NCBI GenBank assembly: GCA_947469635.1
Contig: CANIRG010000010.1
Coordinates: forward strand, 1 to 35,031
Direction: 5' to 3'
Source: Rhodospirillales bacterium
GTDB taxonomy: Bacteria > Pseudomonadota > Alphaproteobacteria > Reyranellales > Reyranellaceae
Length of the DNA stretch: 35,031 bases
Shown here: positions 23,601 through 31,386 of the stretch, in pieces
Position numbering within the stretch: the stretch's first letter is position 1
How the letters are laid out: each line of letters opens with the position of its first letter
Made by a program: the position numbers and the translations under genes
The notes under the pieces: model-generated
The model's database searches: none
What the model was told of the DNA's origin: nothing
The model's input: the letters and a program-made list of their open reading frames with translations, nothing else

Positions 23601-23794
23601 CCGGGCACGGGGAACATGCGCAGCTTCAAGGGCCCGTCGATCACCAGCTCCCGGCCGGTCGCCTGGCGCACGGCCTCGATCATCGCCGGCTTGTAGACTT
23701 CCATGTTGACGACATGCGGCATCACACCGGCGGCACCCAGCAGGGTGCCTACGGTTCCAACGGCGATCAGCCCGATTTTCCAATAGAGGCGCAT
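20612..23794 (-). CDS. AsmA-family (large, repeat beta-groove) envelope protein
   Basis: A 1060-residue protein with an N-terminal membrane anchor (about residues 7-25) and a long periplasmic region. The AsmA N-terminal signature is visible: YKPAMIEAVRQATGRELVID at about 35-53, then PLKLRMFPVPGIGAGQVRFAN and LLAGRIEVGLLTLYRP. A proline/alanine/lysine-rich linker (351-382) splits the chain. The C-terminal part has the AsmA_2-type region ending with FKGPLSSPVVNT. AsmA-like proteins form hydrophobic bridges thought to carry phospholipids between the inner and outer membranes, so this is probably an envelope lipid-homeostasis factor. It is a single gene, monocistronic by position, with 51 bases between it and the permease gene downstream of the first ferric-type cassette. 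Confidence 0.87.
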   Translation of the reverse strand: MRLYWKIGLIAVGTVGTLLGAAGVMPHVVNMEVYKPAMIEAVRQATGRELVIDGPLKLRMFPVPGIGAGQVRFANAVGAKGAQMIDVRWVSIRPSWKALLAGRIEVGLLTLYRPTIVLETDADGRPNWDFSPTDQARGAPSKGLQMAIGRFAIVHGNVRYTDPKSQKTLVAENVEAEVKVGSFDGPFSVTGSATVNNVPLELAFTVGAPTDKGNTASLHVQVSSGKLDFAGNVSRIALDAAATGHLQIETGLLTDFVSDLVRATGGEPPVFGSSAIGRFAFDGGFEMSPARLAMDDFTMSMGHETAKGSLSLTPGTVPTIEGHVALASLNLEKWHAIATDPGLLGLIAANPAPAPATAKPAAPAAKPGAPAAKPVAAKAAPPVLNAKVTLDVGKVVYRKEAIRDVSITLDMQKGVLAVPNVRAILPGDMVLQAASDGPFSLTGPKLRETLEWFGLDTSGVPQDRLQTLRIAGQMKSTPNGVQLAGATFDLDDVHATGGGTFTLSLPIVSTLQVDVDRLDLDAYMPKLPALPGPSFFAVPTRTIDAATAAANPLAFGLRVKIAKLIVRRETLAGVEIDTNVQGNRLKVGTLKVANLLGARLGLQGTIDDYGTNPRFDLGFNASAPDADRLLDYFGLPKFANSKIGAATASGNVAGTMASLSLRDVSVDFLGASARASGKLALTQNVDFDFPNFALRSQELGRLTAALSGSRAAASVGPLSVAGSFKGNSQRAVFNGNIDALGVRMTGSVDGTLAARPKFVAVLKVPGTLDLDKLLGVSAQPVAASAESVAVPEGGQVPLSASRTASSKPFDLAALRSFDATLTLRTSAMSAASLKVDYADLDASLTRGVLKISRLTGQLYSGSVNFAGTVDASGAALEVDLKGDVKGIYVGQMLRDTAGSNSLGNSSLTVAVDGKIDATAIHVSGKGNSPATMRNGLTGGATLSGYLYPTVIKGSRSFASFATGLGSIFSEEMAFDSMMLKGFVDRQSKVAGRLVLQGGTVSTDNQTVQGQNATAYVTSRTSLPASTTDTSVRISSGSRQFVVTFKGPLSSPVVNTARAAD

Positions 23795-23845
23795 GTTCAG
23801 CTAGGAACGCAGTGGGAGGCCGAAGGGTTTCCCAACTCCTGCAGG

Positions 23846-25498
23846 CTAGGCCAGCTCGTAACGCCGCACCAGCCGGTGCAGCAGCGCGATCGGCACCAAT
23901 GTCACCACAATCAGGGTGGAGGCAGCCGCCGTGGCAATGCCGGCGCCGCCCCCTTCGAGCGACTGGAACATGACGACCGTGAGGGTCCGCCAGGGACCGC
24001 TGTAGAGGACGACCGTGGCGCTGAGCTCCGACGCCACCGTCACCCAGGTGAGCACGATGCCGCTCACGATGCCGCCCAGCATCAGCGGCACGACGATGCG
24101 CAGCAGTGTCTGCAGGGGCGAGCGGCCGAGGCTGATCGACGCCTCCTCCAGGGAGGGGTCGATCTGGTGCACGATGGCGCTGGCCGAACGGACGGCGAAT
24201 GGGATCTTGCGCACCGTATAGGCCAGCACGAGGATCAGCGGCCCGCCGGTCAGCACCAGGAAACCTGCATTGAAGGAGACCACGAAGCCGATGGCGAGCA
24301 CGGTGCCGGCCACGGCAAAGGGCAGCGTCGCCACGACGTCGAGCACGGTGGCGACGCCGTTGCGCCAGCGGGTCACGACATAGCCTACGGGCACCCCGAC
24401 CAGGGTGGCCAGCAACGCCGCCAGGCTGGCAAAGAGCAGCGTGTTGCCAAGCGGCCGCAGCGCGCGGTCGAACAGGAAGCCGAAGTTGGCGAGGCTGAAG
24501 TTGGGATGCAGGACGGGCCCGCGGAACTCCATGAAGGACAGCACGACGATGGCGAAGAAGGGCACCAGCGCCAGCAGCACGATCAGCCAGCAATAGGCCG
24601 TCGCCGCGATCCGCAGGCCGGTCCCGATCCTGAGCAGCGGCGGCGTCTTGCGGGCATTGGTGGCGAAGCGGCGCTTGCTGAGGAACCGGCGCTGGACCAG
24701 CAGCACCAGCGTCGTGGTCAGGATCAGCAGCACGCCCAGCACACCTGCCGAGGCGGGATTAGGCGCTGTCTCGCCGATGAACAGCTTGAAGGCTTCGACG
24801 GCGAAGATCGGCAGATCTTCGGCCAGCACGAAGGGCACGCCGAAATTCTCCAGCGTCTCGATGAACACCAGCAACGCGCCCGCCAGCACCGCCGGCAGTA
24901 CGATGGGCAGCGTCACCGTCCGGACGGTGCGGCCGGGCGAGGAGCCGAGCCCTTGCGCCGCCTCCTCCATCGAGACATCGACCGACTTGAAGGCGGCGAG
25001 CGTCGGCAGCAGCACATAGGGATAGAGCGTCAGCACATAGACCAGGACGATGCCGCCGCCGCCGTAGATCGAACCGAAGCCGATGCCCCACGACTGCAGC
25101 CATTGGGTGACGATGCCGGAGCGGCCGAGCAGCAGCACGATGGCATAGGCGCTGACGAAGGACGGCAGCACCAGCGGCGTCGCCGCCAGCGCCAGCAGCG
25201 CACCCTTGCCGGGGATCGGCAGGCGGGCGAGCGCGAAGGCCAACGGCACGGCGAGCAGGGTCGTTATCACCGTCGCGGCAATGCCGATGCCCAGCGTATT
25301 GGCGATGGCGCCGCGATAGAACGGGCGGCCCAGAACCTTGACGTAGTTGGCGAAGGTGAGCCGCTCGCCGTCGGGATCGAGCAGGCTGGCGCCGAACACG
25401 TTGAACAGCGGATAGAGCAGGAAGAGGCCGAGGAACAGGAACCCAAGGGCGGCGATGGCAAGCGGCAGGCGCTGGTTGTGCGGAATGGCGAGGGTCAC
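23846..25498 (-). CDS. Ferric-type ABC transporter permease (FbpB-like, two fused permease domains)
   Basis: A 550-residue inner-membrane protein with two tandem permease halves, as in FbpB/SfuB. Each half has an EAA loop for ATPase docking: MEEAAQGLGSSPGRT from about residue 177 and LEEASISLGRSPLQT from about 450. About 12 membrane helices are visible. The start is GTG 25498, overlapping the ATPase stop by 4 bases (GTGA). It is the third gene of a binding protein-ATPase-permease operon. By family such systems import ferric iron, or in divergent branches phosphonates, sugar phosphates or other anions; the binding protein here lacks the usual iron-binding tyrosine pair, so iron is not certain. 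Confidence 0.88.
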   Translation of the reverse strand: MTLAIPHNQRLPLAIAALGFLFLGLFLLYPLFNVFGASLLDPDGERLTFANYVKVLGRPFYRGAIANTLGIGIAATVITTLLAVPLAFALARLPIPGKGALLALAATPLVLPSFVSAYAIVLLLGRSGIVTQWLQSWGIGFGSIYGGGGIVLVYVLTLYPYVLLPTLAAFKSVDVSMEEAAQGLGSSPGRTVRTVTLPIVLPAVLAGALLVFIETLENFGVPFVLAEDLPIFAVEAFKLFIGETAPNPASAGVLGVLLILTTTLVLLVQRRFLSKRRFATNARKTPPLLRIGTGLRIAATAYCWLIVLLALVPFFAIVVLSFMEFRGPVLHPNFSLANFGFLFDRALRPLGNTLLFASLAALLATLVGVPVGYVVTRWRNGVATVLDVVATLPFAVAGTVLAIGFVVSFNAGFLVLTGGPLILVLAYTVRKIPFAVRSASAIVHQIDPSLEEASISLGRSPLQTLLRIVVPLMLGGIVSGIVLTWVTVASELSATVVLYSGPWRTLTVVMFQSLEGGGAGIATAAASTLIVVTLVPIALLHRLVRRYELA

Positions 25499-26457
25499 GG
25501 CAACACGGTCAGCCGCGCCGGATCGTAGGCGAGGGCCACGGCGTCACCCGCAGCGAGCCCGAGCTGAGGCGCATCCAGCGTCGCCATCCGCAGCATGGTG
25601 CCGTCGGCCAGGCGTATGTCGGCGCGCGTGATCGGACCCAGCATCTCGACGCGTTCCACGGTTCCTGCCAGGCGTGGCCATGCGGCTGGAGCGTCCGCAG
25701 CCAGGCGCAGGGCTTCGGGCCTGAGTGCGCCACCCTGCAATATGTTGGTCGTGCCCATGAACTCCGCGGCGAAGCGCGAGGTGGGATGGCGATAGATGTC
25801 CGCCGGCGCGCCGACCTGCTCGAGCTTGCCGTTCTGCATGAGGGCGATGCGGTCGGACACCGCCATCGCCTCCTCCTGGTCGTGGGTCACGTAGATCGCG
25901 GTGATGCCCAGCGCCTTCTGCAGGTCGCGGATCTCGCCGCGCATGCTGACCCGCAGCCGCGCGTCGAGATTGCTGAGCGGCTCGTCGAACAGCAGCACCT
26001 GGGGATGGATGGCCAGCGCACGGGCGATCGCCACGCGCTGCAGCTGGCCGCCGGAAAGCTGGTGCGGCCAGCGCTCGCCATAGCCGTCGAGCCGCACGAG
26101 GGCCAAGGCATCGGCGACCTTGCGGCCGATCTCGGCCGCCGGCAGCCGGCGCGCCTTCAGCCCATAGGCGACGTTGCCGTCCACGGTGAGGTTGGGGAAC
26201 ACCGCATAGTTCTGGAACACCATGCCGATGTCCCTGGTATGCGCAGGCAATCTGTCGATGCGCTTCTCACCGAAGCGGATCTCGCCGCTGTCGAGCTCGC
26301 AGAAGCCCGCGATCATGCGCAGCAAGGTGGTCTTGCCGCAGCCCGACGGCCCGAGAAGGGTGAAGAATTCACCCTCCTCGACTTCGAGATCGACATTGTC
26401 GACGGCACGGACCGTCCCGAACGTCCGGCTGACGCCGGAGATGACGATGCCTGCCAC
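25495..26457 (-). CDS. Ferric/polyamine-type ABC transporter ATPase (FbpC/PotA-like)
   Basis: A 320-residue ATPase. Walker A is GPSGCGKTT (36-44), Q-loop FQNYAVF from residue 81, signature LSGGQ (134-138), Walker B LLFDEP with Glu159, and switch His192 in VTHDQEEA. After about residue 235 comes a short TOBE-like domain, which may bind a regulatory ligand. The start is GTG 26457. It overlaps the permease gene by 4 bases and lies downstream of the binding-protein gene; between these two is a 149-base gap holding a palindromic repeat, which is unusual inside an operon and may lower expression of the ATPase and permease relative to the binding protein. Confidence 0.9.
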   Translation of the reverse strand: MAGIVISGVSRTFGTVRAVDNVDLEVEEGEFFTLLGPSGCGKTTLLRMIAGFCELDSGEIRFGEKRIDRLPAHTRDIGMVFQNYAVFPNLTVDGNVAYGLKARRLPAAEIGRKVADALALVRLDGYGERWPHQLSGGQLQRVAIARALAIHPQVLLFDEPLSNLDARLRVSMRGEIRDLQKALGITAIYVTHDQEEAMAVSDRIALMQNGKLEQVGAPADIYRHPTSRFAAEFMGTTNILQGGALRPEALRLAADAPAAWPRLAGTVERVEMLGPITRADIRLADGTMLRMATLDAPQLGLAAGDAVALAYDPARLTVLP

Positions 26458-26483
26458 TCAGATGCTCGAGTCCACAAAGGTGA

Positions 26484-26600
26484 ACCTCATGCTGAGGAGC
26501 CACGCGAAGCGTGGCGTCTCGAAGCATGGGCCCACGCGCGGTGCCTGTTGCCGACCCTTCGAGATGCATCGCTGCGCGATGCTCCTCAGGGTGAGGTGGT
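26484..26600. repeat. Interspersed palindromic repeat (REP-like) inside the ABC operon
   Basis: Outer arms ACCTCATGCTGAGGAGC (26484-26500) and GCTCCTCAGGGTGAGGT (26581-26597) are inverted with a few mismatches. Inside lie two smaller stems, GCCACGC/GCGTGGC (26499-26515) and GCATCGC/GCGATGC (26566-26582), and a TCTCGAAG/CTTCGAGA pair. This architecture is a well-known dispersed element type in alphaproteobacteria. It lies between the binding-protein and ATPase genes. Confidence 0.75.
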
Positions 26601-26606
26601 CCGCCA

Positions 26607-27611
26607 CTAGCGGGAGTCCTGGAGGACGTCCTTGATCCGCTCCAGGGTCTTGGCGCGCCTGTCGGTCCAGCCGTCCTCGTCGTACTTGACGATCTTCACC
26701 GCCGACAGCGCCGGCATGCCGCCGGGCAGGTTCGAGAGGTCGACGTCGCTGCGCGTCGGCCGGCGGAAGGTCGCCTTCAGGATCATCTCGCGCACGTCCT
26801 TGCGGTTGATGTAGTCGACGAAGGCCTTGGCCTGCTCCGTGTTGGGTCCGTCCTTGACGACGGCCACGCCCTCCATCGAGGCGCTGGTGCCGTCCGTCGG
26901 ATAGATCACCTTCACCGGCGCGCCGCCCGAGGCCCACAGCGGGCCGGCATATTCCAGCGAGATGCCGAGCGGATATTCGCCATTGCCCACGCCCTGGAAG
27001 ACCAGCGAGGAGCGGTTCAGCACCTTCATGTTCTTGAACAGCGCCGTCACCTTCTTCCAGCCCTCCTCGCCGCCGCCCCACAGGTCGACCAGCATGGTCA
27101 CGGTCTGGTACGCCGAGCCCGAGTTGGCGGGATCGGTGAAGGCGATCTTGCCCTTCCATTTGGGATCGAGCAGGTCGGCCCAGCTCTTCGGGCCCTGGTC
27201 GGCCGGCACCAGCTTGGTGTTCTGCAGAATCACCAGAAGATGGAGGTTGTTGCCGATCCACAGATTGTCCGGGTCGCGAAAGTCGGCCGGCGTCGCATCA
27301 CGGTTTTTCGAGACGTAGGGTGTGAACAGGCTCTTGTTGGTGTGCAGAAGCGAGCGGCTGACTCCCCAGATGATGTCGCCCAGCGGGCGCTGCTTCTCCG
27401 CCTGCAGGCGGCGCACCAGCACGCCGGAACCGGCCGCGACCGGCTCGACCTGGATGCCGGTTTCCTTGGCGAAGGCCGCGAACACGAGGTCGTTCAGCGT
27501 GCTGTCGTTGGCCGAATAGACCACCAGCTTCTTCTGCGCCCAGGCCGTGCCGGCAAATCCGCCCAGCAGCAGCGCCGTCAGCGCAAGCCAACGTATCTTC
27601 CCGAACTTCAT
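26607..27611 (-). CDS. Ferric-type ABC transporter periplasmic binding protein (FbpA/AfuA-like), first cassette
   Basis: A 334-residue exported protein. Residues 1-25 are a signal peptide ending in GTAWAQ. The mature start KLVVYSANDSTLNDLVFAAF and GDIIWGVSRSLL are typical of family-1 ferric binding proteins. In Neisseria FbpA a Tyr-Tyr pair binds iron; the corresponding region here reads LGISLEYAGPLWA, with a single Tyr, so another ligand (for example a phosphorylated or chelated compound) is plausible. ATG 27611 is preceded by GGGGGAT; the frame is open upstream but without the signal peptide logic. First gene of the operon; a family-5 binding-protein gene diverges 134 bases away. Confidence 0.86.
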   Translation of the reverse strand: MKFGKIRWLALTALLLGGFAGTAWAQKKLVVYSANDSTLNDLVFAAFAKETGIQVEPVAAGSGVLVRRLQAEKQRPLGDIIWGVSRSLLHTNKSLFTPYVSKNRDATPADFRDPDNLWIGNNLHLLVILQNTKLVPADQGPKSWADLLDPKWKGKIAFTDPANSGSAYQTVTMLVDLWGGGEEGWKKVTALFKNMKVLNRSSLVFQGVGNGEYPLGISLEYAGPLWASGGAPVKVIYPTDGTSASMEGVAVVKDGPNTEQAKAFVDYINRKDVREMILKATFRRPTRSDVDLSNLPGGMPALSAVKIVKYDEDGWTDRRAKTLERIKDVLQDSR

Positions 27612-27647
27612 CGCGATCCCCCGTTTCGCATACCCTCTGATTTGAGC

Positions 27648-27676
27648 CTGTCGCGACCGGCCCGGCAATGTAGAAT
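27648..27676 (+). promoter_or_regulatory. Possible promoter of the family-5 binding-protein gene
   Basis: CTGTCG (27648-27653), 17 bases, TAGAAT (27671-27676): good -10 (5 of 6) but poor -35 (3 of 6). It lies about 70 bases before ATG 27746 in the divergent intergenic region. A low-confidence suggestion. Confidence 0.3.
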
Positions 27677-27745
27677 GTCGTCGCAACGACGCCGTGGCCC
27701 CATCGACCCGGGTGACATGCGGCGCGATCAGGGAAGGAACGGACA

Positions 27746-29335
27746 ATGCGGAAGACGATTCTGCTGGGCGTGGCGTTGGCTGCCCTCGCCTCCTCCACGG
27801 GGGCGGCGCTGGCTCAGAAGAGCGGCGGCATCCTCAAGATGTACCATCGCGACAACCCGCCCACCGCCTCGATCCACGAGACGTCGACCAACTCGACGGT
27901 CATCCCGTTCATGTCGGTGATGAACAACCTCGTGCTGTTCGACCAGAGCGTGGCGCAGAACAGCCCGGGCTCGATCGTGCCCGACCTCGCCAAGTCGTGG
28001 AGCTGGAGCGCCGACGGCAAGGCGCTGACCTTCAAGCTGCAGGAGGGGGTGAAATGGCATGACGGCCAACCCTTCACCGCCAAGGATGTGGTCTGCACCT
28101 TCGATCTGCTCACCGGCAAGGCCGAGAACAAGCTGCGCACCAACCCGCGCCAGTCCTGGTACAGCAATGTCGAGAAGGTGACGGCCAACGGGGACCACGA
28201 GGTCACGGTGCACCTCAACAACCCGCAGCCCTCGCTGCTGGCGCTGCTCGCCTCGGGCTACTCGCCCGTCTATTCCTGCCACGTCCCGCCGGCGCAGATG
28301 CGCACCAAGCCGATTGGCACCGGCCCGTTCAAGTTCGTCGAGCTGAAGGCCAACGAGAGCGTCAAGGTCACGAAGAACCCGGACTACTGGAAGAAGGGCA
28401 AGCCCTACCTCGACGGCATCGACTTCACCATCATGCCCAACCGCGGCACAGCGATGCTGAGCTTCATCTCCGGCCGCTTCGACATCACCTTCCCGTGGGA
28501 GGTGACGATTCCGTTGCTCAAGGACATCAAGACCCAGGTGCCGAACGCGCAGTGCCAGGTCACCTCGATGAACAACAGCACCAACCTGATCGTCAATCGC
28601 GACGCTCCGCCGTTCAACAATGCCGACCTCAGGCTCGCCCTGTCGCTGGCCATCGACCGCAAGGCCTTCGTCGACATCATCAACCAGGGCGACGCCGAGC
28701 TCGGCGGCACCATGCAGCCGCCGACCGACGGCGTCTGGGGGATGCCCAAGGCGATGTACGAATCGATCGCGGGCTACGGGCCCGATGTCGAGAAGAACCG
28801 CGTCCAGGCCCGCGAGCTGATGAAGAAGGCGGGCTACGGCCCCGACAAGCGGCTGAAGCTCAAGGTCTCGACCCGCGGCATCTCGCTCTACAAGGACCCG
28901 GCGGTCATCCTGGCCGGCCAGCTCAAGGAGATCTGGATCGACGCCGACGTCGATATCATCGAGACCGCGCAGTGGTTCACCAAGGTGGCGCGCAAGGACT
29001 ACACGGTCGGCCTCAACACCACCGGCAACGGCGTCGACGATCCCGACCAGAATTTCTTCGAGAACTTCTCCTGCAAGTCGGAGCGCAACTACACCGGCTA
29101 CTGCAACCCCGAGATCGAGAAGCTGTTCGGGGTGCAGAGCCAGGAGACCGACATGGAGAAGCGCAAGAAGATAGTGTGGGACATCGACAAGAAGCTGCTC
29201 GAGGACGGCGCGCGGCCGATCATCATGTGGAACCGTGCCTCGATCTGCATGCAGCCCTACGTCAAGGGCTACGTCGCCAACGTGAACAGCGTCTACAACG
29301 GCTTCCGCTTCGAGGATGTATGGCTCGACAAGTAG
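27746..29335 (+). CDS. Family-5 (dipeptide/oligopeptide-type) ABC substrate-binding protein
   Basis: A 529-residue exported protein with signal peptide MRKTILLGVALAALASSTGA. The mature chain shows the SBP_bac_5 pattern: PDLAKSWSWSADGKALTFKL (split about 75-95), GVKWHDGQPFTAKDVVCTFD, then KPIGTGPFKFVELKANESV and KNPDYWKKGKPYLDG, all family hallmarks. Such proteins bind peptides, nickel, opines or other solutes for DppBCDF-type importers. No matching permeases or ATPases are adjacent; the next gene encodes a different kind of binding protein and overlaps it by 16 bases. A ribosome site GGAAGGAA precedes ATG 27746. Ligand unknown; an orphan receptor in this window. Confidence 0.9.
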   Translation: MRKTILLGVALAALASSTGAALAQKSGGILKMYHRDNPPTASIHETSTNSTVIPFMSVMNNLVLFDQSVAQNSPGSIVPDLAKSWSWSADGKALTFKLQEGVKWHDGQPFTAKDVVCTFDLLTGKAENKLRTNPRQSWYSNVEKVTANGDHEVTVHLNNPQPSLLALLASGYSPVYSCHVPPAQMRTKPIGTGPFKFVELKANESVKVTKNPDYWKKGKPYLDGIDFTIMPNRGTAMLSFISGRFDITFPWEVTIPLLKDIKTQVPNAQCQVTSMNNSTNLIVNRDAPPFNNADLRLALSLAIDRKAFVDIINQGDAELGGTMQPPTDGVWGMPKAMYESIAGYGPDVEKNRVQARELMKKAGYGPDKRLKLKVSTRGISLYKDPAVILAGQLKEIWIDADVDIIETAQWFTKVARKDYTVGLNTTGNGVDDPDQNFFENFSCKSERNYTGYCNPEIEKLFGVQSQETDMEKRKKIVWDIDKKLLEDGARPIIMWNRASICMQPYVKGYVANVNSVYNGFRFEDVWLDK

Positions 29336-30303
29336 TCGCCAGCTTCCTGGCGCTTCTCCTGCTGGCGGGCATCGCGCCCGCCAGCGCCCAGAGTTCACCC
29401 ACCAGCTGGCCCACGAGGCCAGTGAAGCTGATCAACGGCTATCCGGCCGGCGGCGGGGCCGACATCCTCGCCCGCCTGGTGGCGGAGCGGCTGACCCAGG
29501 CGCTCGGCCAGCAGGTGATCGTCGAGAACCGCACGGGCGCCACCGGCATGATCGCCGCGCAGTCCGTCGCGGCGGCAGCGCCCGACGGCTACACCGTGCT
29601 GCACTACACGATGAACATGGGCTCGACCTCGCCGGTGATGCCCGGCATGAAGATCGCCATCGATCCCGACAAGGAGCTGATGCCGGTCGTCATGATCGCC
29701 GGCCTCGACAATCTCCTCTATGTGAATCCGCAGACGCCGTTCAAGACGGTGAAGGATGTGATCGACGGCGCCAAGGCAGCTCCCGGCAAGCTGACCTACG
29801 GCTCGTCGGGCGTCGGCGGCTCCTATCATTTGTGGGGCGCGCTCTTCACCTCGCTCGCCGGGATCGACATGCTGCACGTGCCCTTCCGCGGCGGGCCGCC
29901 GGCCATCGCCGAGATCATCGCCGGCCGCGTCGACATGATGTTCGGCAACCTGGCCGAGATCCTGCCGCATATCCGCTCCGGCGGCGTGAGGGCCGTGGCC
30001 TTCACCAGCGTGCCGCCCTCGCCCGTGCTGCCCGGCCTCCCGACCGTGGTCGAGACGCTGCCGGGCTACCAGGCCGACAATTGGTTCGGCCTCGGCCTGC
30101 CCGCCCATGCACCGCCCGAGATCGCCGACCGCCTCAACAGCGAGGTCAACCGGATGCTGAAGACGCCGGAGTTCCGCGAGAAGCTGGTGTCGCTCGGCTT
30201 CCAGCCGCTGGGCGGCAGCAGCGACGACATGAAGAACGCCATCCAGCGCGACCGCGCCAAGTGGAAGAAGGTCATCGACGCCAACGGCATCCGCGGCGAG
30301 TAG
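29320..30303 (+). CDS. Bug-family tripartite tricarboxylate transporter receptor
   Basis: A 327-residue periplasmic binding protein of the Bug (TctC) family. Residues 1-24 are a signal peptide ending in PASAQ. The Bug signatures are clear: PTRPVKLINGYPAGGGADILARLVAERL, LGQQVIVENRTGATGMIAAQSVA (both near the mature N-terminus), KLTYGSSGVGGSYHLWG and MLHVPFRGGPPAIAEIIAGRVDMMF. These bind carboxylates such as citrate or nicotinate. ATG 29320 overlaps the family-5 gene end by 16 bases, with a GAGG site at 29312-29315, so it is translationally coupled to it. No TctA/TctB membrane subunits are present, as is common for orphan Bug genes. Confidence 0.9.
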   Translation: MARQVVASFLALLLLAGIAPASAQSSPTSWPTRPVKLINGYPAGGGADILARLVAERLTQALGQQVIVENRTGATGMIAAQSVAAAAPDGYTVLHYTMNMGSTSPVMPGMKIAIDPDKELMPVVMIAGLDNLLYVNPQTPFKTVKDVIDGAKAAPGKLTYGSSGVGGSYHLWGALFTSLAGIDMLHVPFRGGPPAIAEIIAGRVDMMFGNLAEILPHIRSGGVRAVAFTSVPPSPVLPGLPTVVETLPGYQADNWFGLGLPAHAPPEIADRLNSEVNRMLKTPEFREKLVSLGFQPLGGSSDDMKNAIQRDRAKWKKVIDANGIRGE

Positions 30304-30320
30304 CCGGGGCGAAGCTCCAT

Positions 30321-31382
30321 TTACTTCAGGACGTGAATGCCTTGCGCATGGAAACGCACGGCGACGGGCTGGCCAATGTCCAGGACCGGCTTGCGGTAAT
30401 GATCGCTCGCCGTCGCCTGCAGGGAAAGAGCACCGAGCTTCGCCTGATAGTCGGTCTTCTCGCCAAGGAAAGTATGATGGGTGATCTCGGCCACGCCTGA
30501 ACTGCCGGCGGCTGCCGGATGGAGATCAATCATCTCCGGCCGCACGACCAGGCGCACCGCCTGGCCAGCGGCCAGACCTGAAGAGAAGGCGATGCGAACT
30601 CCCTCGACTTCGACTTCGGTCGGCGACAAGACGCGCGCCGGGACGATATTGGTGCGGCCGATGAAGCGGGCCACGAACTCGCTGGCCGGGCGGTAGTAGA
30701 GATCCTGCGCCGTGCCGTCCTGCACGACCTCGCCGCGCTCCATGACGGCGATGCGGTCGGAGATGGCCATCGCCTCCTCCTGGTCGTGGGTCACGTAGAC
30801 CGTGGTGATGCCGACGCGCTTCTGCAGCGAGCGGATCTCTTCCCTCATCTCGACCCGGAGCTTGGCGTCGAGATTGCTGAGCGGCTCGTCGAACAGCAGC
30901 ACCTTGGGCTGGAACACCACGGCGCGGGCCAGCGCCACGCGCTGCTGCTCGCCGCCGGAAAGCTGGTGCGGCTGCTGGCGCTCGTAGTTGGCGAGGCCGA
31001 CGAGCTCGAGCACCTCGCCCACTGCCCGGGCGATCTCCGCCGCCGGCTTGCCCTGAACGCGCAAGCCGTAGGCCACGTTCTCGAACACCGAGAGATGCGG
31101 GAACAGCGCGTAGTTCTGGAACATGAAGCCGATGCCGCGCTGGTTGGGCAGGACGTGGGTGACGTCGCGGCCATCGATCGAGATCATGCCCTCGTCCGGC
31201 TCCTCGAAGCCCGCGATCATGCGCAGGGTCGTCGACTTGCCGCAGCCAGAGGGTCCGAGCAGCGTCAACAGCTCGCCTTCGGCCACGGAGAGGCTGACCT
31301 CGCGCACGGCATAGACCTCCCCCTTGACCGTATGGTCGAAGCGCTTGGAGACGCGGTCGAGCCGGATGCTGATGGGCGCCAT
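30321..31382 (-). CDS. Ferric/polyamine-type ABC transporter ATPase, second cassette
   Basis: A 353-residue ATPase with Walker A GPSGCGKST (43-51), Q-loop MFQNYALF, signature LSGGE (141-145), Walker B LLFDEP (162-167) and switch His199 in VTHDQEEA. A C-terminal TOBE-type domain (about 240-350) includes VRPEMIDLHP, a common PotA/FbpC feature. ATG 31382 lies 4 bases from the permease stop. It is the last gene of a binding protein-permease-ATPase operon and ends 17 bases from the convergent Bug gene. It is clearly related to, but not the same as, the ATPase at 25495-26457. Confidence 0.92.
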   Translation of the reverse strand: MAPISIRLDRVSKRFDHTVKGEVYAVREVSLSVAEGELLTLLGPSGCGKSTTLRMIAGFEEPDEGMISIDGRDVTHVLPNQRGIGFMFQNYALFPHLSVFENVAYGLRVQGKPAAEIARAVGEVLELVGLANYERQQPHQLSGGEQQRVALARAVVFQPKVLLFDEPLSNLDAKLRVEMREEIRSLQKRVGITTVYVTHDQEEAMAISDRIAVMERGEVVQDGTAQDLYYRPASEFVARFIGRTNIVPARVLSPTEVEVEGVRIAFSSGLAAGQAVRLVVRPEMIDLHPAAAGSSGVAEITHHTFLGEKTDYQAKLGALSLQATASDHYRKPVLDIGQPVAVRFHAQGIHVLK

Positions 31383-31386
31383 GACG

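Noticed and set aside
22313-25528. 1071-codon open frame on the plus strand opposite AsmA and the permease
   Set aside because: Composition is rich in His, Arg, Gln, Asp and Gly with no domain pattern; it is the complement of two well-recognised genes in a high-GC genome.
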